DNA of 64,000 bases from Periplaneta americana (taxonomy: Eukaryota; Arthropoda; Insecta; Blattodea; Blattidae), in contig NC_091132.1 in NCBI RefSeq assembly GCF_040183065.1, positions 88,807,606 to 88,871,605 on the forward strand. Reading direction: 5' to 3'. The position numbers and the translations under genes are program-made. The notes below the pieces were generated by a model. The model had not been told where the DNA came from and made no database searches. It saw only the letters and a list, made by a program, of their open reading frames with translations. Numbering within the stretch: the stretch's first letter is position 1; each line of letters starts with the position of its first letter. This document shows positions 1 through 11,995 of the stretch, piece by piece.

Positions 1-59
1 AGAAAACTGGTAAAATTCGACTGGTAATTATATCATCTTTAGTGGTGCTGCTTCCTGAA

Positions 60-1040
60 ACTGTTTCTATCAGATGATGCAGTTCACCTCCTGGAATGTG
101 TTTTGTCAGCAGAAGATGTGAGTTCACAATTGTACCATGAAAGCAGGTCGACATAGTCATTGGCGTCAAAGTTGATTGTATGAATTTTAAACTTTCTAAT
201 GCTACCATTTTTGCCTTCAGGATTCGAATTCTCGAATGTGCTTATGCTTATCTAAACTCAGTCTCAGAAAAAGATTTTCATGAGTAGCAAAGTAGCAATT
301 TCTCTGGATCATAGGGTCAATAACATTCAACAGATGCTGTAGAATATATATTCGAAGCTTGATCAGCTTCTATAGATGATGGGAACCATAAATGTAAGAT
401 TGTTTGAGCTTAATGTGAAACCAAACAGGGGTGTAAACTTTCATCACATATTCAACCAAGGTGTAGAGATGTTCTGAAGGATTTTCACATATGTCTTGCA
501 ACTATGAGCCAACATGCGTGACAAAATTTACTTGGGCTCCTTTATGATAGTTCAAGAGAACATGTGTCACTAGAAATGACATGGCATATTTCTAAAAGGT
601 ATTTTATGTCATTGCTCAAATCTTTCAATACTGTTAACATCAAAGGAATGTTCCCTTGGTCATAACATTTTCGTAACTGGATAACATTTGAGTAGTCTGC
701 ATATTTTTGGGAGTTTATTTAAAACAGACTCACTCTGAAGTTCCGACTTACAAAAACAAGTAAAAATTATTACTTACATGCTACCATTTTTGTATTCTTT
801 AATTTACATGAACAACAATAAAAAGTATATTTTTTAAAAGAATTTCTGCATGAAATACGACAAACCTGAAACCTTCAAGGTATCTTAAAAATGATTCGCC
901 AGAAATTATCTTTTGCAGACTTAAACTGGACGACTCAAAGCATATTTCCCACATGAACTTTTCAAGATCATTGTGGCACCTCAAAAAATGTTTTGCCAGA
1001 AATAACCTTTCGCAGGCTTAATCTGGAAGATTAAAGGCAC
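60..1040 (-). pseudogene. Degraded repeat-derived ORF, family not named
   Basis: Read on the minus strand, this stretch gives protein-like segments spread over several frames and broken by stops. Examples are VYTPVWFHIK near 420-447 and IDPMIQRNCYF near 275-330, followed by a segment ending in HIREF near 235-250. I recall the same run of motifs in a widely repeated, uncharacterised arthropod ORF, but I cannot assign it to a transposon superfamily. No intact frame longer than about 60 codons remains, so it is dead. The 5' part (799-984) may be a further piece. It lies just left of one arm of a possible inverted repeat (1070-1098). Function unknown. Confidence 0.4.
881..1035. repeat. Short diverged direct duplication
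   Basis: About 50 bases around 890-937 recur at about 979-1034. Both contain GCCAGAAAT, then a CTTT-GCAG stretch, then a CTTAA-CTGGA stretch. The offset is about 95 bases. It lies inside the degraded repeat ORF. Confidence 0.4.
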
Positions 1041-1069
1041 TTTTCTTCTTCTTTTTTTTTTTTTCACAC

Positions 1070-2030
1070 AATTCTGATTTTTTCGACCCACCCTAGTGTA
1101 CAATTAGTCATGTAAAAATTGGTAGTTTAGAGATGTGCTGGATTTCAAGTAGTTTTTAGAAGCGATTCTGCAGTATGACTGCATATGTAGCATTACTTAC
1201 CCATTTATATGAAGTTTCCAATGATTGAGACAGGTCAGTTAATGAATGAAAGAAATTAATAAACTGAAATTTCCACACGGAATCAAATATCTAAAGGAAC
1301 TGGCGTTCATATATGATGTGGGAAAAAGAAGGAACGAATTTGTCCTTGTAACTTCAGGAGAGAAATATTACAGTGTAACTAGCATTGCCATATTAATCAG
1401 ATCATTTGGAGTTATTGAAGCATTTAAAGAAAACTTAGTAGGAAAATAAAAAAGAAGAAAAACGGTTTTTAGATAGCACGATATACTTATAACAAATAAC
1501 AGGAAATAATTATCGGTAGTATAAACAGAGTGCAGTTCATTAAAAGTGTTGTCAAAAATCTAAATGCCTGTTGCTAAACAGTACTGCATCATGTCGGAGG
1601 CAGGCTTATGAGAGGTGAAAATGAATGCCTAATTTATAGTAATCTGCTGGCTGACTTAGAAGTTTTAAATTCTGGCATGTAAGTTGGAGACTGTATGAGT
1701 ATGAGTAAGATGGTGGACGAGGCTCGAACGCATCTCGAAAGTGCCCTAACACACCTAGAGAATATCGCTGATTAAGGCGGATATATAAAGAAAGGAGCAA
1801 AGGAAACCATGCACAGAGCTGTAAGTGACATTAGAAACCTTTTTAATGAATTACAAAATGCTCTAGATGATAGAACTAAGGCTGAGAAGAGGCCTTACAA
1901 TGAGGTTGGAATAGACAAAGCCACGAATACGGAGGGAGACGAGAATCGACCTATGGGCCAACTAGCGGCATCTGCTGGCCCGGCGCACAGTGTGCAATTT
2001 TCCCAATCTAGGTGGACAAAAATCAAATTT
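1070..2030. repeat. Possible terminal inverted repeat pair
   Basis: Bases 1070-1098 contain CTGATTTTTTCGACCCACC followed by CTAG. The reverse complement of 2008-2030 reads TTTGATTTTTGTCCACCTAG. The two are imperfect inverted copies about 0.9 kb apart and could be the ends of a small DNA element. The 67-codon plus-strand ORF 1246-1449 lies between them and resembles nothing I recognise. No TSD was found. Confidence 0.3.
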
Positions 2031-2042
2031 CGACTCGTTTAG
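1701..2042 (+). pseudogene. Coiled-coil-rich ORF remnant, possibly LINE ORF1 or gag-like
   Basis: One plus-strand frame starts at 1701 or 1710, reads 21-24 codons to a TAA at 1773-1775, then continues in the same frame to 2042. The first part (HLESALTHLENIAD) and the second (IRNLFNELQNALDD) both look like short amphipathic coils, followed by a polar stretch ending in KATNTE. This resembles N-terminal coils of insect non-LTR ORF1 or gag-like proteins, but there is no zinc knuckle. A single in-frame stop splits it. Identity is tentative. Confidence 0.3.
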
Positions 2043-2590
2043 TTTGGCATAGATGAATGTGAATTCATGTTCTTTAATGTTTGGAGAATGTTGTGACAGA
2101 TAGCTTTTACTGTTTTATCAGGAGCAAGTTATTTTTAGAAGGGTGGGAACACTGAGTTCTTCCTTGCATTTCTCGCTCCAGTTCAGTCGTAGGCAAAGTA
2201 GCTTACTGTGAGGGCGAAAAAGTGCCAGTTGATAGTTATTATTTGTATTCTGAGAAATGGAATCTATTCAGACAGGTGTGCTCTTACTAATGATACTTCA
2301 ATTTTTAGTTTGTAAATCATTATTCTTCTTACAATAGGGTTTAAATATTACAATTGAAAAAATATATTTTTTCAAGGTCTCCAAATATAATTGGAGTTTT
2401 AGTATCTCCGGCCACGTCCGGTTACAATTCTTTTAGCATTTAATAAAACAATATTTAGAGTGTTGAATCCTTATTTCAAAGTTTGTGCGTTCTTGCGCAT
2501 TTATTAACAATTAATTGTTTTCAGTGGCGGCACACACGGTAATGCAGCGGCAACTATTCCATGTTTGACTAAGCAGTAAAGAATCACGAA

Positions 2591-4603
2591 ATGAGGAAAT
2601 TTTTAATCACTGTGTTGAGTGTTTTAGGCCTACAAAATTGTTCACATGATATTGAAGTTCAGATTAAAAATACATTGGACACATTTTTATCCAACCTCAA
2701 CAAACGGTGGACAAAGTGCAATAGACATTCTGAGAGATTTCTTCAGGTGTATTCACAGTGGCTAGAATATGACATTAAATTTCCAGAAGAAATAGTACTG
2801 GTACAGAATACTTCAGAAGAAACTTCAATTGGAGGCAGAGGTCGTCCAAGAAAATTATTAAGCGAAAGCAGTGGCAAAAGGAAAAAAAGGGAAGTAGATG
2901 AATTATTAAAAAGTCGCAGTCCTGAGGAATTATCTTATGCCGCACAATCCAGTTTGTGAGCCTCAGGGAAGAGGGACGCTGCAAATATTGTTAAAGAGCT
3001 AACTGAAGCATCCCCTCAACGAGCCACTAAAATCAAAAGACTGAGATCGATTGGACCTCAATCTGTGCCATATTCTAATGGGGAAGCTTCAGCATTTTTT
3101 CTGGATGCTCGCCTAACCGTCCACCAATATAAACTTATTCGCTCACAGGCTAAAGAAAGGAATTGCAACATATATCCTCCATATTACGTCCTTCAGAACG
3201 CAAAACTACAATCTCAACCATCTCTGGATGCTATTACAATAGATGAAACAAGTGCTGAAGTAAAATTAGAGGACCTTCTGGATCATATGATACAAAGGCT
3301 TGTTGCCTCACAAACAGACGTCATTTCAACTCTTAATATTGAGTCACTGACCTTAATTAGTAAATGGGGGTGTGATGGCAGTTCCAGGCCTAGTACATAT
3401 AAACAGGCTTTCAAGAAGTCAGCAGACTATGATTACGAAGACGAAAATATGTTTATGATCTCACGTGTTCCCCTTCAACTACACACAAATGATGATGATA
3501 AAGAGATCCTGTAGCAGAATCCTCGAACGTCATCTACGAGATACTGCAGGCCAATTAAGTTTATGTACAGAAAAGAGTCTGATAAACTTATAAAAGAAGA
3601 GACTGCAAATATTCAGGCACAGATTGACAAGCTGTGACCTACTAACGTGTTCATTGGTGATAAACAAATACAAGTGAAACAGAAACTAGTTATGACAATG
3701 GTGGAGGGTAAAGTATGTAACGCATTAGCGGAAAACAAAGCATCACAAAGGTGTTATATCTGCGGAGAACTCCCGAAAGAAATGAAACAGGAGGATTCTT
3801 CAAGGGCACGTACAAGTAAAAATGTAGATCCTGGCATGTATGCTTTTGGACTTTCAACGTTACATACGTGGATTCGTTGTTTTGAATGCCTATTGCACAT
3901 TGCCTATAGGCTTCCAATAAAACAGTGGGAAATTAGAGGCGCAGCAAACAAATCCGTATGTAACGAAAGGAAAAAAGTAATATAAGAAAAATTCAGAACT
4001 GATATGGGTCTCATAGTTGACAAACCTCAACCAGGTAGTGGCACCAGTAATGATGGTAATACTGCAAGAATATTCTTCAGAAATTCGAAACAAAGTAGTG
4101 ATATTACTGAAATTAATGAAGAACTTATACGACGATTCTGTGTGATTTTGGAAACAATAGCAAGTGGTTACGATATAAATTTAGAAGCATTCAGATTATA
4201 CACAGCAGAAACAAAAACACTCTATATGGAATTATATCCCTGGTATTTCATGCTGGTAACAGTTCACAAAATTTTAGTTCACAGCACAGAAATAATAAAA
4301 TCTTGCATATTACCCATTGGACAACTTTCTGAAGAGGCACAAGAAGCAAGGAACAAAGATTTGAGAAAGTTTAGGGAAGGACATACCAGAAAGAAGTCAA
4401 GAATATCTACAAATCAAGATCTTTTATCAATGTTGCTGGTGTCATCTGATCCCCTCATTTCTTCATTAAGAAAACTGCCCGTGAAGAAAAGTGGGAGCTT
4501 ATCACCACAAGTGATTAATCTGCTACTGCCCAGTCCACCAGTAAGCAGCTTGGCAACGTCAGAAGCATCTGGAAATCTTTCCAGTGAAATGGATAGTGAA
4601 TAA
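2591..4603 (+). pseudogene. Transib (RAG1-related) transposase relic
   Basis: One uninterrupted frame runs from 2591 to 4603, broken only by four stops (2957 TGA, 3512 TAG, 3636 TGA, 3983 TAA) and no frameshift. Transib landmarks appear in order: a core start near 3065, SKWGCDGSS (first catalytic Asp, codon 3374-3376), MVEGKVCNAL, CYICG zinc site, FGLSTLHTWIRCFECLLH, and LPIGQLSEEAQEARNKD with the C-terminal catalytic Glu near 4343. The family is the source of RAG1 and encodes a DDE cut-and-paste transposase. At 3704-3706 the residue I would align with the second catalytic Asp is Glu, so this copy looks inactive even apart from the stops. Terminal repeats and the 5-bp TSD were not found. Confidence 0.8.
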
Positions 4604-5289
4604 AGCATGCCTGTAAATTAGCCTATATTTTTATTAGTGTTATAATTTTTATTCTAGACAAATAACAGCAGATCTATTGTCTCAGTTGTATATACACTCT
4701 TCATTACGGCATAAAATAATATGACCGATTTAGAATAAATCTTTTGTTTAAAAAAATGGTTTTAAATTCAAATCATTTCGCACATTTGTGTTATAAAGTG
4801 TATTATTTATTTTGCCATATCACTTTGAGTGAAGTAAAACTTAGATAATTCACTACAAGAAATTATGAAACTGAGGATAATGTTACGTATAATATGTAAA
4901 TTAACTTTCAGTTAAATATTTAATTCAAATATTAATGTTCCTGGCATTGGGTCAAAATAAATACATAAATTAAAATCAATTATTTCTTTAACTGAAGTGG
5001 TTCAAAATATATTCTGTCCTGTTACAAAACTTCAAATATTTCAATATTTAATACACATATTAATTTTAATTAGGCCTATAATGTGTCCTGTGGAAAAGAA
5101 AATAATATTTTCACTCTTATTTAAGGGAATTTATAAATGTTATTTTCCCAGTAAACACTAAATTCTACAATGGACAAATATATCATACCAAGAACTTATT
5201 TTCAGTGTAATATGTTCATTAAAAACAAATATATCATTCCTACCCTTATGTGAAAGGGTTGATTTAATCACCCGATTTAAGGCCTACAT
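4604..5289. other. AT-rich stretch, no gene seen
   Basis: No coding pattern is recognisable. It may hold the 3' flank of the Transib element and the 5' flank of the next LINE. Confidence 0.5.
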
Positions 5290-5339
5290 AAGGCGCTACG
5301 GGCTTTTTCGGCCCCAGGGAACAGGAGCCAGACTACCAG

Positions 5340-5821
5340 TTTAGTCTACTTCTGTGGAACTTAGAATTAAAGAGCGCCCTAGCACTAACAAATAATAATT
5401 TTCTTCACAGACATGACATAATAGTCCTCGTGGAAACTCTGGCAATTAAAACATTAGAAATAAACGGATTCTACTCACAACACATACCTGCAAAGCAGGT
5501 CCAAGAGGACGGCCAAAACGAGGAACCTCCTGTTTCTTCAAACCTCAAATGGGAAAATTATTAAGCACGCACAAGGATCAAGACACACTAGTGATGAATT
5601 TCGAAAACCTCTTCGTAATAGCCATATACGCAGAGTCGCTAGGCCAAATAGAAGACATAATAGCAACCATCATGACCGCCTTAAGGCATGCTGGGCCAGG
5701 GCAAAACATCATCATAGCCGGGGACCTGAACTGCAGACTAGACGTCGCTAGTCACAGAGCAAATGAACTGCTAGACATGATGAGCAGACGAACGAACATA
5801 CTTTGCATACTCCAGATGTAG
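5340..5821 (+). pseudogene. LINE apurinic-like endonuclease domain remnant
   Basis: An early segment reads DIIVLVETLA and the frame 5549-5821 contains IIIAGDLNCRLD, the Asp-Leu-Asn core of exonuclease-endonuclease-phosphatase nucleases that nick target DNA for target-primed reverse transcription. A frameshift lies between the two pieces near 5480-5550. The start is not defined because the N-terminus is broken. Confidence 0.7.
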
Positions 5822-5888
5822 CACCATAGACCTAATTTTCTTCAAAGGACCCAACATCTCACTAAATAATTACAAAGTATGTTACACA

Positions 5889-7674
5889 GCAGATGAAACA
5901 CCCCTAAAGAAGCACTGCCCAGTCGTGGCCAACTTCCGCATCCCAAAAGAGGAGAACAGAGTAAAAATCACAGCTACCAAAGCCTCACGACAGCTAAATA
6001 ACCACCTACTAAGCCAGAAGACAAGTGAATGGAGAGAATTTGAGAACCACATAAAAGAAAACGATATTGAATTGGCAGCCATCACACTGGAAAAAACCAT
6101 TCAGTCTGCTATGGTATACACCTCGAAAGAAGAGCACAGAGATGGTTCGACAAAGAATGCTATGGAAAAAGAAGAACCACCCTCCAGACGCTACATACGG
6201 CAAAATCCAGTAAAACCCCAGAAGACCTCAGATACTACAGCCAAACCAGGAAAGAATACAAAGACCTCCTGAAGGCCAAACGCAAGGAGTACATGGAACA
6301 GGAAGCAACCAAGATGGTGAAGGAAGCCAAAAAGGACCCATACATAGCATTGAGGCCGCGAAGAGCCCAGAGTAGCGGAAAAATGGACATAAGAATCTGG
6401 AAGAACAGTTCAGCAGCATTCTCAACATAGAAAAAACCACCTCAGCATATGAACTGATCACTGCGGGGCTAGGCCTAGTGGAAACGAACCCCTTTACAAC
6501 GGAAGAGGTGCACGAGACAATAATGTCTCTGAAAAACAAAAGGACACCAGGCCCAGACGGGATATGCAATGAGCATATCAAAGGCTCAAACCTAATACTA
6601 CAAGCAATCATAGATATGTTAAACCTATACCTAAAAAGGGCAACATACCAGACACATGGAAGCTCTCGACAATAAAAATGTTATTCAAAGGGAGAGGGGA
6701 CCAAATGGACCCGAATTCCTACAGAGGCATCGCCCTAGAAAAAAGCACGCTGAAAATACTCACAAGCATAATCACAAAACGTATCTCCAAGGAAGTAGAA
6801 CATAAGATCCCGGAGAAGCAATTCGGATTCTGAAAAGGCTGGAGCACACTACACACCATCAACAACCTGTTAGAGGATATAGAGGACGCACTAAGACACC
6901 CCGAAGAAAATTCCACGCAGTCTTCGTAGATTATACAAAAGCCTTCGATAAATTAAACAGATGCCTACTAGTATCAAAGCTGGAACAAATAAAAGGAAAA
7001 TATAAACTCACAGTGCTGATCCATAATATGCTGGCAGCCAACGTCATCCAGATCACAGACGACGTAACCACATCGAAAACAATAACGCAAACCAACGGCG
7101 TATTGCAGGGGGACCCATTAAGCCCCCTACTCTTTATCATCACCACATACGATGTTGTTTGGATGATTAAACAAGAGACGGAGAAAGTCAAAATCTACAT
7201 ATACGCAGATGACAAGGTCATCGGATCGAACTACACACACCCTGCAAAGAGCAACCAACCAACTTGAGAAGTGGGCACAGGAAAACAAAATGGAAATTAA
7301 CATGGAGAAAACTGTACAGATGACATTCTGCAACGGAGGCCGAGAAGCTAAGGAGAACAGAATATATATAGGATCAGAACCTCTCAGGAAAGTCAACAGC
7401 TTCAAATATCTGGGTCGAACTCTGCAAACCACAGCCAGGTCATTTAGAATACACATAAAATTCCGAGCAGCAGCTGCAACAAAAGCCATGTTCGACATCA
7501 AGGCAATATCCAGAATATCACTCAAAACTGCCATGGCCTTGTTCAACGCAAAAATAGTTCCCATCGCTACCTACGGAATAGACCTCATCTGGGAAAAGCT
7601 AAGCCTAAAAGACCTAATGACTCTGGAAGCAGTTAAGTCACGATTTCTGAAAGCCACTTTAGGTATTTCAAAAT
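5889..7674 (+). pseudogene. LINE reverse transcriptase remnant
   Basis: The linker (5925-6272) leads into the RT fingers KRTPGPDGI near 6540. Then come GVLQGDPLSPLLF near 7099-7137 and the catalytic YADD at 7202-7213. The frame changes several times, including just after YADD, where the thumb segment continues in the frame of 7209-7949. The true LINE part of that frame stops at 7674; downstream codons belong to the inserted hAT. Inactive. Confidence 0.8.
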
Positions 7675-8469
7675 CAGGGGCGATTTCTCAGGGCATGCCA
7701 TGCTTGCTGCGCAAGCCCAATATTTTCGTAGAATGTGTAATTCTCAAAATGGGATTACGTACATTCAAATTTATTTTGATTTTTGGAATATTGTATAGGC
7801 GTAATACCACCCGCAGGTTGCACACAGCAAGTATCGCAGCGCTTGCTTGTTTCTCGGAGCTACAGGAAAGACGTAGAAATAGCGAGATTATGATGCAAGC
7901 GCAAGTGCCTTCCTCATTGGCGCACATGCTTCTGTTATGTGTTGTTTGAAGCTCTGATCCAAGAGCTACACCAACGACTATTTAACGTTACACAGAGCAG
8001 TATTGACAGCAGGAATGTGCTGTGATTTGCGAGTGCAATGTAATTGTGTTAGCTGCTGCATGTATTATTAATTCTTAAACACTAATTTGAAGTATTGCAA
8101 TGAGTTCGGAATTGTGTGTTATTGAAACCTTATTATTAAATCCATTTTCCCGAAGGGCTATTCAAGAGAAGACAGACATTATAGAAAATATGTGCGCTCG
8201 TTCAGAACAGCTCAATACAACAATGTGCATTGGTTGATAGGGTCGAAAAAACTAAATAAACTGTTTTGTTGGCCATTTTTGTTATATTATATCGAACTTC
8301 TACATCTGATAAGCGAATATGATCCATGACTCATAATGATTTCATAATTATAAAGTAAATTATTTATGTGGGTCTGATTATTTTTATTAATTGTGAATTA
8401 TTATATCCTCCCATCTTCCCCTATGAATAAAAGAGCAAGCCTAACTTTCGTGATTAGCATTCGCCCCTG
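7675..8469. mobile_element. Non-autonomous hAT element (795 bp) inside the LINE
   Basis: The element begins CAGGGGCGA and ends TCGCCCCTG, a 9-bp terminal inverted repeat. It is flanked by the 8-bp direct repeat TTCAAAAT (7667-7674 and 8470-8477). An 8-bp TSD and CAGGGGC-type ends are hallmarks of hAT. Removing it brings the LINE reading frames on both sides together (GISK then YTKSRLAYEL). No transposase is recognisable; the 79-codon minus-strand ORF 7688-7927 is unidentified. Confidence 0.85.
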
Positions 8470-8470
8470 T

Positions 8471-8833
8471 TCAAAATACACAAAGTCGAGGCTAGCATAC
8501 GAACTCGCCAGGGAATCCTTCTTCATAGAAGACCTATGTATGAGGCTCCCATCCACCGACAGCTCAAAGAAACTTCTACACGAAAGGGAGAGAAAGAGAA
8601 GGGACATATGCCTGGACTTTTATACAACAGAAGCCATGACAAACAGATCCTGGACCGACGCAAATCAAGAACTCCGACACCTAATGAACTCAATAGCGGT
8701 GCATGGATACCACCACAAAATATGCAAGGCCAAGTGCTTCCACGAACCTGTTAACAACTGTATGTGTGAACTGTGCGAGCAACCGTGTGACCACCTGCAA
8801 AAAACGAGTGAAATCCCTGGTAGAATTCTGTGA
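8471..8833 (+). pseudogene. C-terminal end of the LINE protein
   Basis: This frame continues the LINE polyprotein after the hAT insertion. It contains RLAYELARESFFIEDL and ends with a Cys/His cluster (CKAKCFHEPVNNCMCELC) that resembles a zinc-binding tail, then TGA at 8831-8833. The codons before 8470 in this ORF come from the hAT end, so no genuine start is present. Confidence 0.65.
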
Positions 8834-8900
8834 ATAATGAACAGTGTGAACTATTAGAGGGAAATCCCCTGAGAATAAACAATGTGAGCAAACAGTGCTA

Positions 8901-9513
8901 AGTTCAATGTGCGAGAACTGAAATCTTATGTATCTTATGTAACTTAATTACCTTATCCACGACTTGTGCGCATTTATTCTATTATTAAAATAAGAAGTAG
9001 TAAAGAGAATATTTTATGTTCACAATTTCGTTTCGATACTGTGAGAACAAAATTAAATGATTTTCGGGAAGATATAGACAATGGAGGCAGGACTATTCCT
9101 GGCACCTTAATTTCCACGACAAATATTGTACCATACATTTAAACCTTATCACGCAGTAGGCCTACAGCTGACTGTAAACGTGGATTCAATATTATGAACA
9201 TCATCGTCAATAAATTTAGAGTGAGGGTGTATGTAATGTTTTGTACAAAAAAACTCAACAGGTCATCAATTTCTAAATAGAACACCCTACCAATATGTTA
9301 GTCATGGTTATTACATCACCACTCACCAGATGATTACCGATCATGGCAAACAACTGGGAATGAATAAGAGAGAGAAATATGGAAAGTACTGTATTTTGAT
9401 TTAATAATTTATGTTTGAATAGTTTAAGTTTGGTTTTAGTTGTACCAGTATTCAATGAATATGGTTCTTTGGTAACAGTATTTATAACAACGGTAATGAT
9501 AATGATGATGATC

Positions 9514-9556
<43 letters not shown>

Positions 9557-10169
9557 ATCACCAGTCTTTTAAATGAAAAGAAAAAAAAAACTGATGAAAC
9601 AAATTGGAATCAGCTGCAAAATTGAATTATCTGTCACTTTTCTTGATATCACATAACAAGAAAAGAAAAGTTAATGCATCTACTACTCACAAGTAAAACG
9701 AGAATGAAATACAGTGTTTGTGTACAGAATAAGCCTCTCAAATCAGTTTCGTAACAATAAGAAATTACAGGTTGTAAAAGATTTTAATTGCCATTAAAGC
9801 ACAATAGCATCGAATAAAACTATTGTAATCTAAATCAGAGACGGAAAATTCCCAATTAGCTTTTCTTTTATCACATATATTGATAACAAGTCTTATTGAA
9901 AGAACAATTTAGTTAATTTATATTATATTTTACAATAAATAAACAAAATGGTTTTAATGTAACATATTGAATTACATGTATCACAGAAAAAAAATACTAT
10001 TTGCCAAATAGTAGGCAGAATTATACCTTAGGGAATATTTTCTGGGTACTTATTATACTTTGTTCCACCTAGTTGCACAGATGAAATTGAGGAGCATTTT
10101 TGCAAAAGTCGATAGCTGCAGAAATCAAGATTTTATACGAATTACATTTTTTAATTTAAACATACAAAT
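8901..10169. other. AT-rich stretch with one microsatellite
   Basis: No coding pattern is recognised. The only structured sequence is an AAT microsatellite near 9514. Confidence 0.5.
9514..9554. repeat. (AAT)n microsatellite
   Basis: About 13 uninterrupted ATA/AAT units. Confidence 0.9.
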
Positions 10170-10425
10170 GAATGGGTTATTTATGAAAGGGCCTAAGTCA
10201 TTATTTTGTGAAAATGAGTTTGTAATGTAGTAACTGCTCTTTGGGTGTAGATCCATCAATTTAGATATGAAGAGGACTAAGTTTCACACTCTAATGCTTA
10301 GTAGAATTTTATGATTCAATTTTTATTTCAGCCTTAATTTAAAAATTTTGGTTTATAAGCAGTTTTTCTTTAATTGCTAACAATTTAGTATTCAAGACTT
10401 AGGCCCTTTCATAAATAACCCATTC
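10170..10425. repeat. 256-bp inverted repeat with 30-bp perfect arms
   Basis: Bases 10170-10199 and 10396-10425 are exact reverse complements (they contain ATGAAAGGGCCTAAG). They enclose 196 bases with no ORF. It lies just 3' of the repeat ORF family at 10667-11995 and may be part of that element, or a small foldback element. No clear TSD. Confidence 0.6.
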
Positions 10426-10666
10426 AAATATTTATTTAGCAACAACAATTTTCACAGGTAGCATTCTTTGTTCTGAGGCAATGAAAGTAAGTCTGAAAAA
10501 TATAAGCACTTTTTTTTTATTACTTGTCAGTTTTAGGTGCAAAAAATAAGAATTTTTTCAAAAGTTGATAGATGCAGTCTATCTTCATATGAATCTCATT
10601 ACAACACCAATAAAATTGGAGAAAATTATTAGTGTCAACACAAAAGTACAATTTCATTACAAAAGA

Positions 10667-11995
10667 CTAATGGAACACATCTGCTAGAACAGTTGTGTAG
10701 AAGTCCTTTGCCTCGCCTGTTACTTCGAAATACTGCATGAATTTCTTAACGTCATTCTTTTTTTCTTTTGACACCATGTTGACTTCTGGAAAAATAGGGG
10801 AGTTTAACATACTACCGCATGTTTTAATTCTTGGTTTTAGCACACACACTGCCACTGGACATGCTGTATATGTATTCTGCACTGTAATAGAAACATTACG
10901 ATATTTTCCCGAAGTTTTACTGTAAGTGATCACTCGCTGCGAAGCCATCTTAAATGACAGTGTCGATCTTAACACCTTTTTAGCACTCGATTTTAAGTCC
11001 ATGATTTTCCAGTCCTTGTTGAGATTCTTGACTGTGCCATGATTTTGTAGTATCTTGTGGTAGCCATTGGGGGTGAATATGTCTTCCATCCTCCTGTAGT
11101 CTTTTTCTATTCTTCCGAAAACATGATCCAGTGCCATATCGTATCGGAAAGAAATGAAGAATGCGAGCAAAAATACTGCTTTGCTCCAAAAAGCCATAAG
11201 AGTTGCTATCATAATGCTATTCTTGTTCTGACTGGCACAAGAATCAGGAAACAGATGAATGGTGGAAGGGGAATTAGTTGCGAATTATTTTTCTAGTTTA
11301 AATAAAAAATCTAGCAATGCAGATGCGACTTGGTTACATCCTCTTGATGACTGGGTCTCCAACCAAAAATATAGAATGAAATGCCCTTAATTTCTTGTGT
11401 CTTTGAATGTATCATAACACAGAGGTAGTAGAGCCATACTTGTCTTGTGTAGAACACTTCGACCATCGATAATTTCGGCAGAGGTTGATTTTGTTGCAAG
11501 TCGAACACATCTTTATTACTTCTAGATTATCGTCTTTCTTAATTTTGTGAAACTTGCCTGCACAGAGTTTATGTAGTCTATATTGGGTCCTGAGTTCATT
11601 TTTTTTACCAAGTCTGTCTCTACCTTTATTTGGAATAGGCCTATCTTGCAGGTTGAGCAGGAATCAGTAGACTGTGGGGGAGTTTTAAATGACAGGTTGA
11701 AATAACTAAAATATATGTTTATACTTCGAGAGTGAGCAAGTCTCAAGTAGTCCAAAGTTTTTTTCTTTTTTCACAGAAATTTGTCCACATTTTTTAATAG
11801 AGAGTTCTGGAGGCAGATATCCCCTACTACATTTTCTCCTAGTATAGTGGCTCTCTCTGCATTTATACATCTTTTTGTCATTTTTAACTCCTATTGTAAG
11901 ATTCTCATGCTTCTTACTTTTAGTATTTCCTCCTCTATTTTTCCTTGGTGACTGTCCTGTAGAATAGAATCTGTTTGCCAGAAGAGACAATCGGT
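10667..11995 (-). pseudogene. Member of an unnamed repetitive arthropod ORF family, frameshifted
   Basis: Four minus-strand ORFs in different frames form one collinear protein. From the N-terminus: ESHYTRRKCSRGYLPPELSI (near 11800-11860), a Cys-containing segment (11640-11700), FDLQQNQPLPKLS with a YTRQVWLY segment (11440-11508), and a basic C-terminal half ending KKKNDVKKFMQYFE then KDFYTTVL (10667-11212). I recall this order from many copies of an uncharacterised repeat ORF in insect genomes, but no function or transposase class can be named. At least three frameshifts make this copy non-functional. The C-terminal ORF begins at an in-frame Met only by chance. Confidence 0.5.

Larger units (their letters stand above)
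5290..8900 (+). mobile_element. Non-LTR retrotransposon (LINE), degraded, carrying a hAT insertion
   Basis: Endonuclease, reverse transcriptase and a cysteine/histidine-rich C-terminus occur in the expected order on the plus strand, scattered over frames. The 5' edge near 5290 is GC-richer than its flank, and the coding end is the TGA at 8831-8833. Clade is not assigned; I see no RNase H. The copy is split at 7674/8470 by a hAT element with an 8-bp TSD. No poly(A) tail or TSD of its own was identified, so the ends are approximate. Confidence 0.75.

Noticed and set aside
7209-7949. Single 246-codon protein
   Set aside because: Chimera: LINE thumb up to 7674, then hAT sequence read in the same frame by chance.
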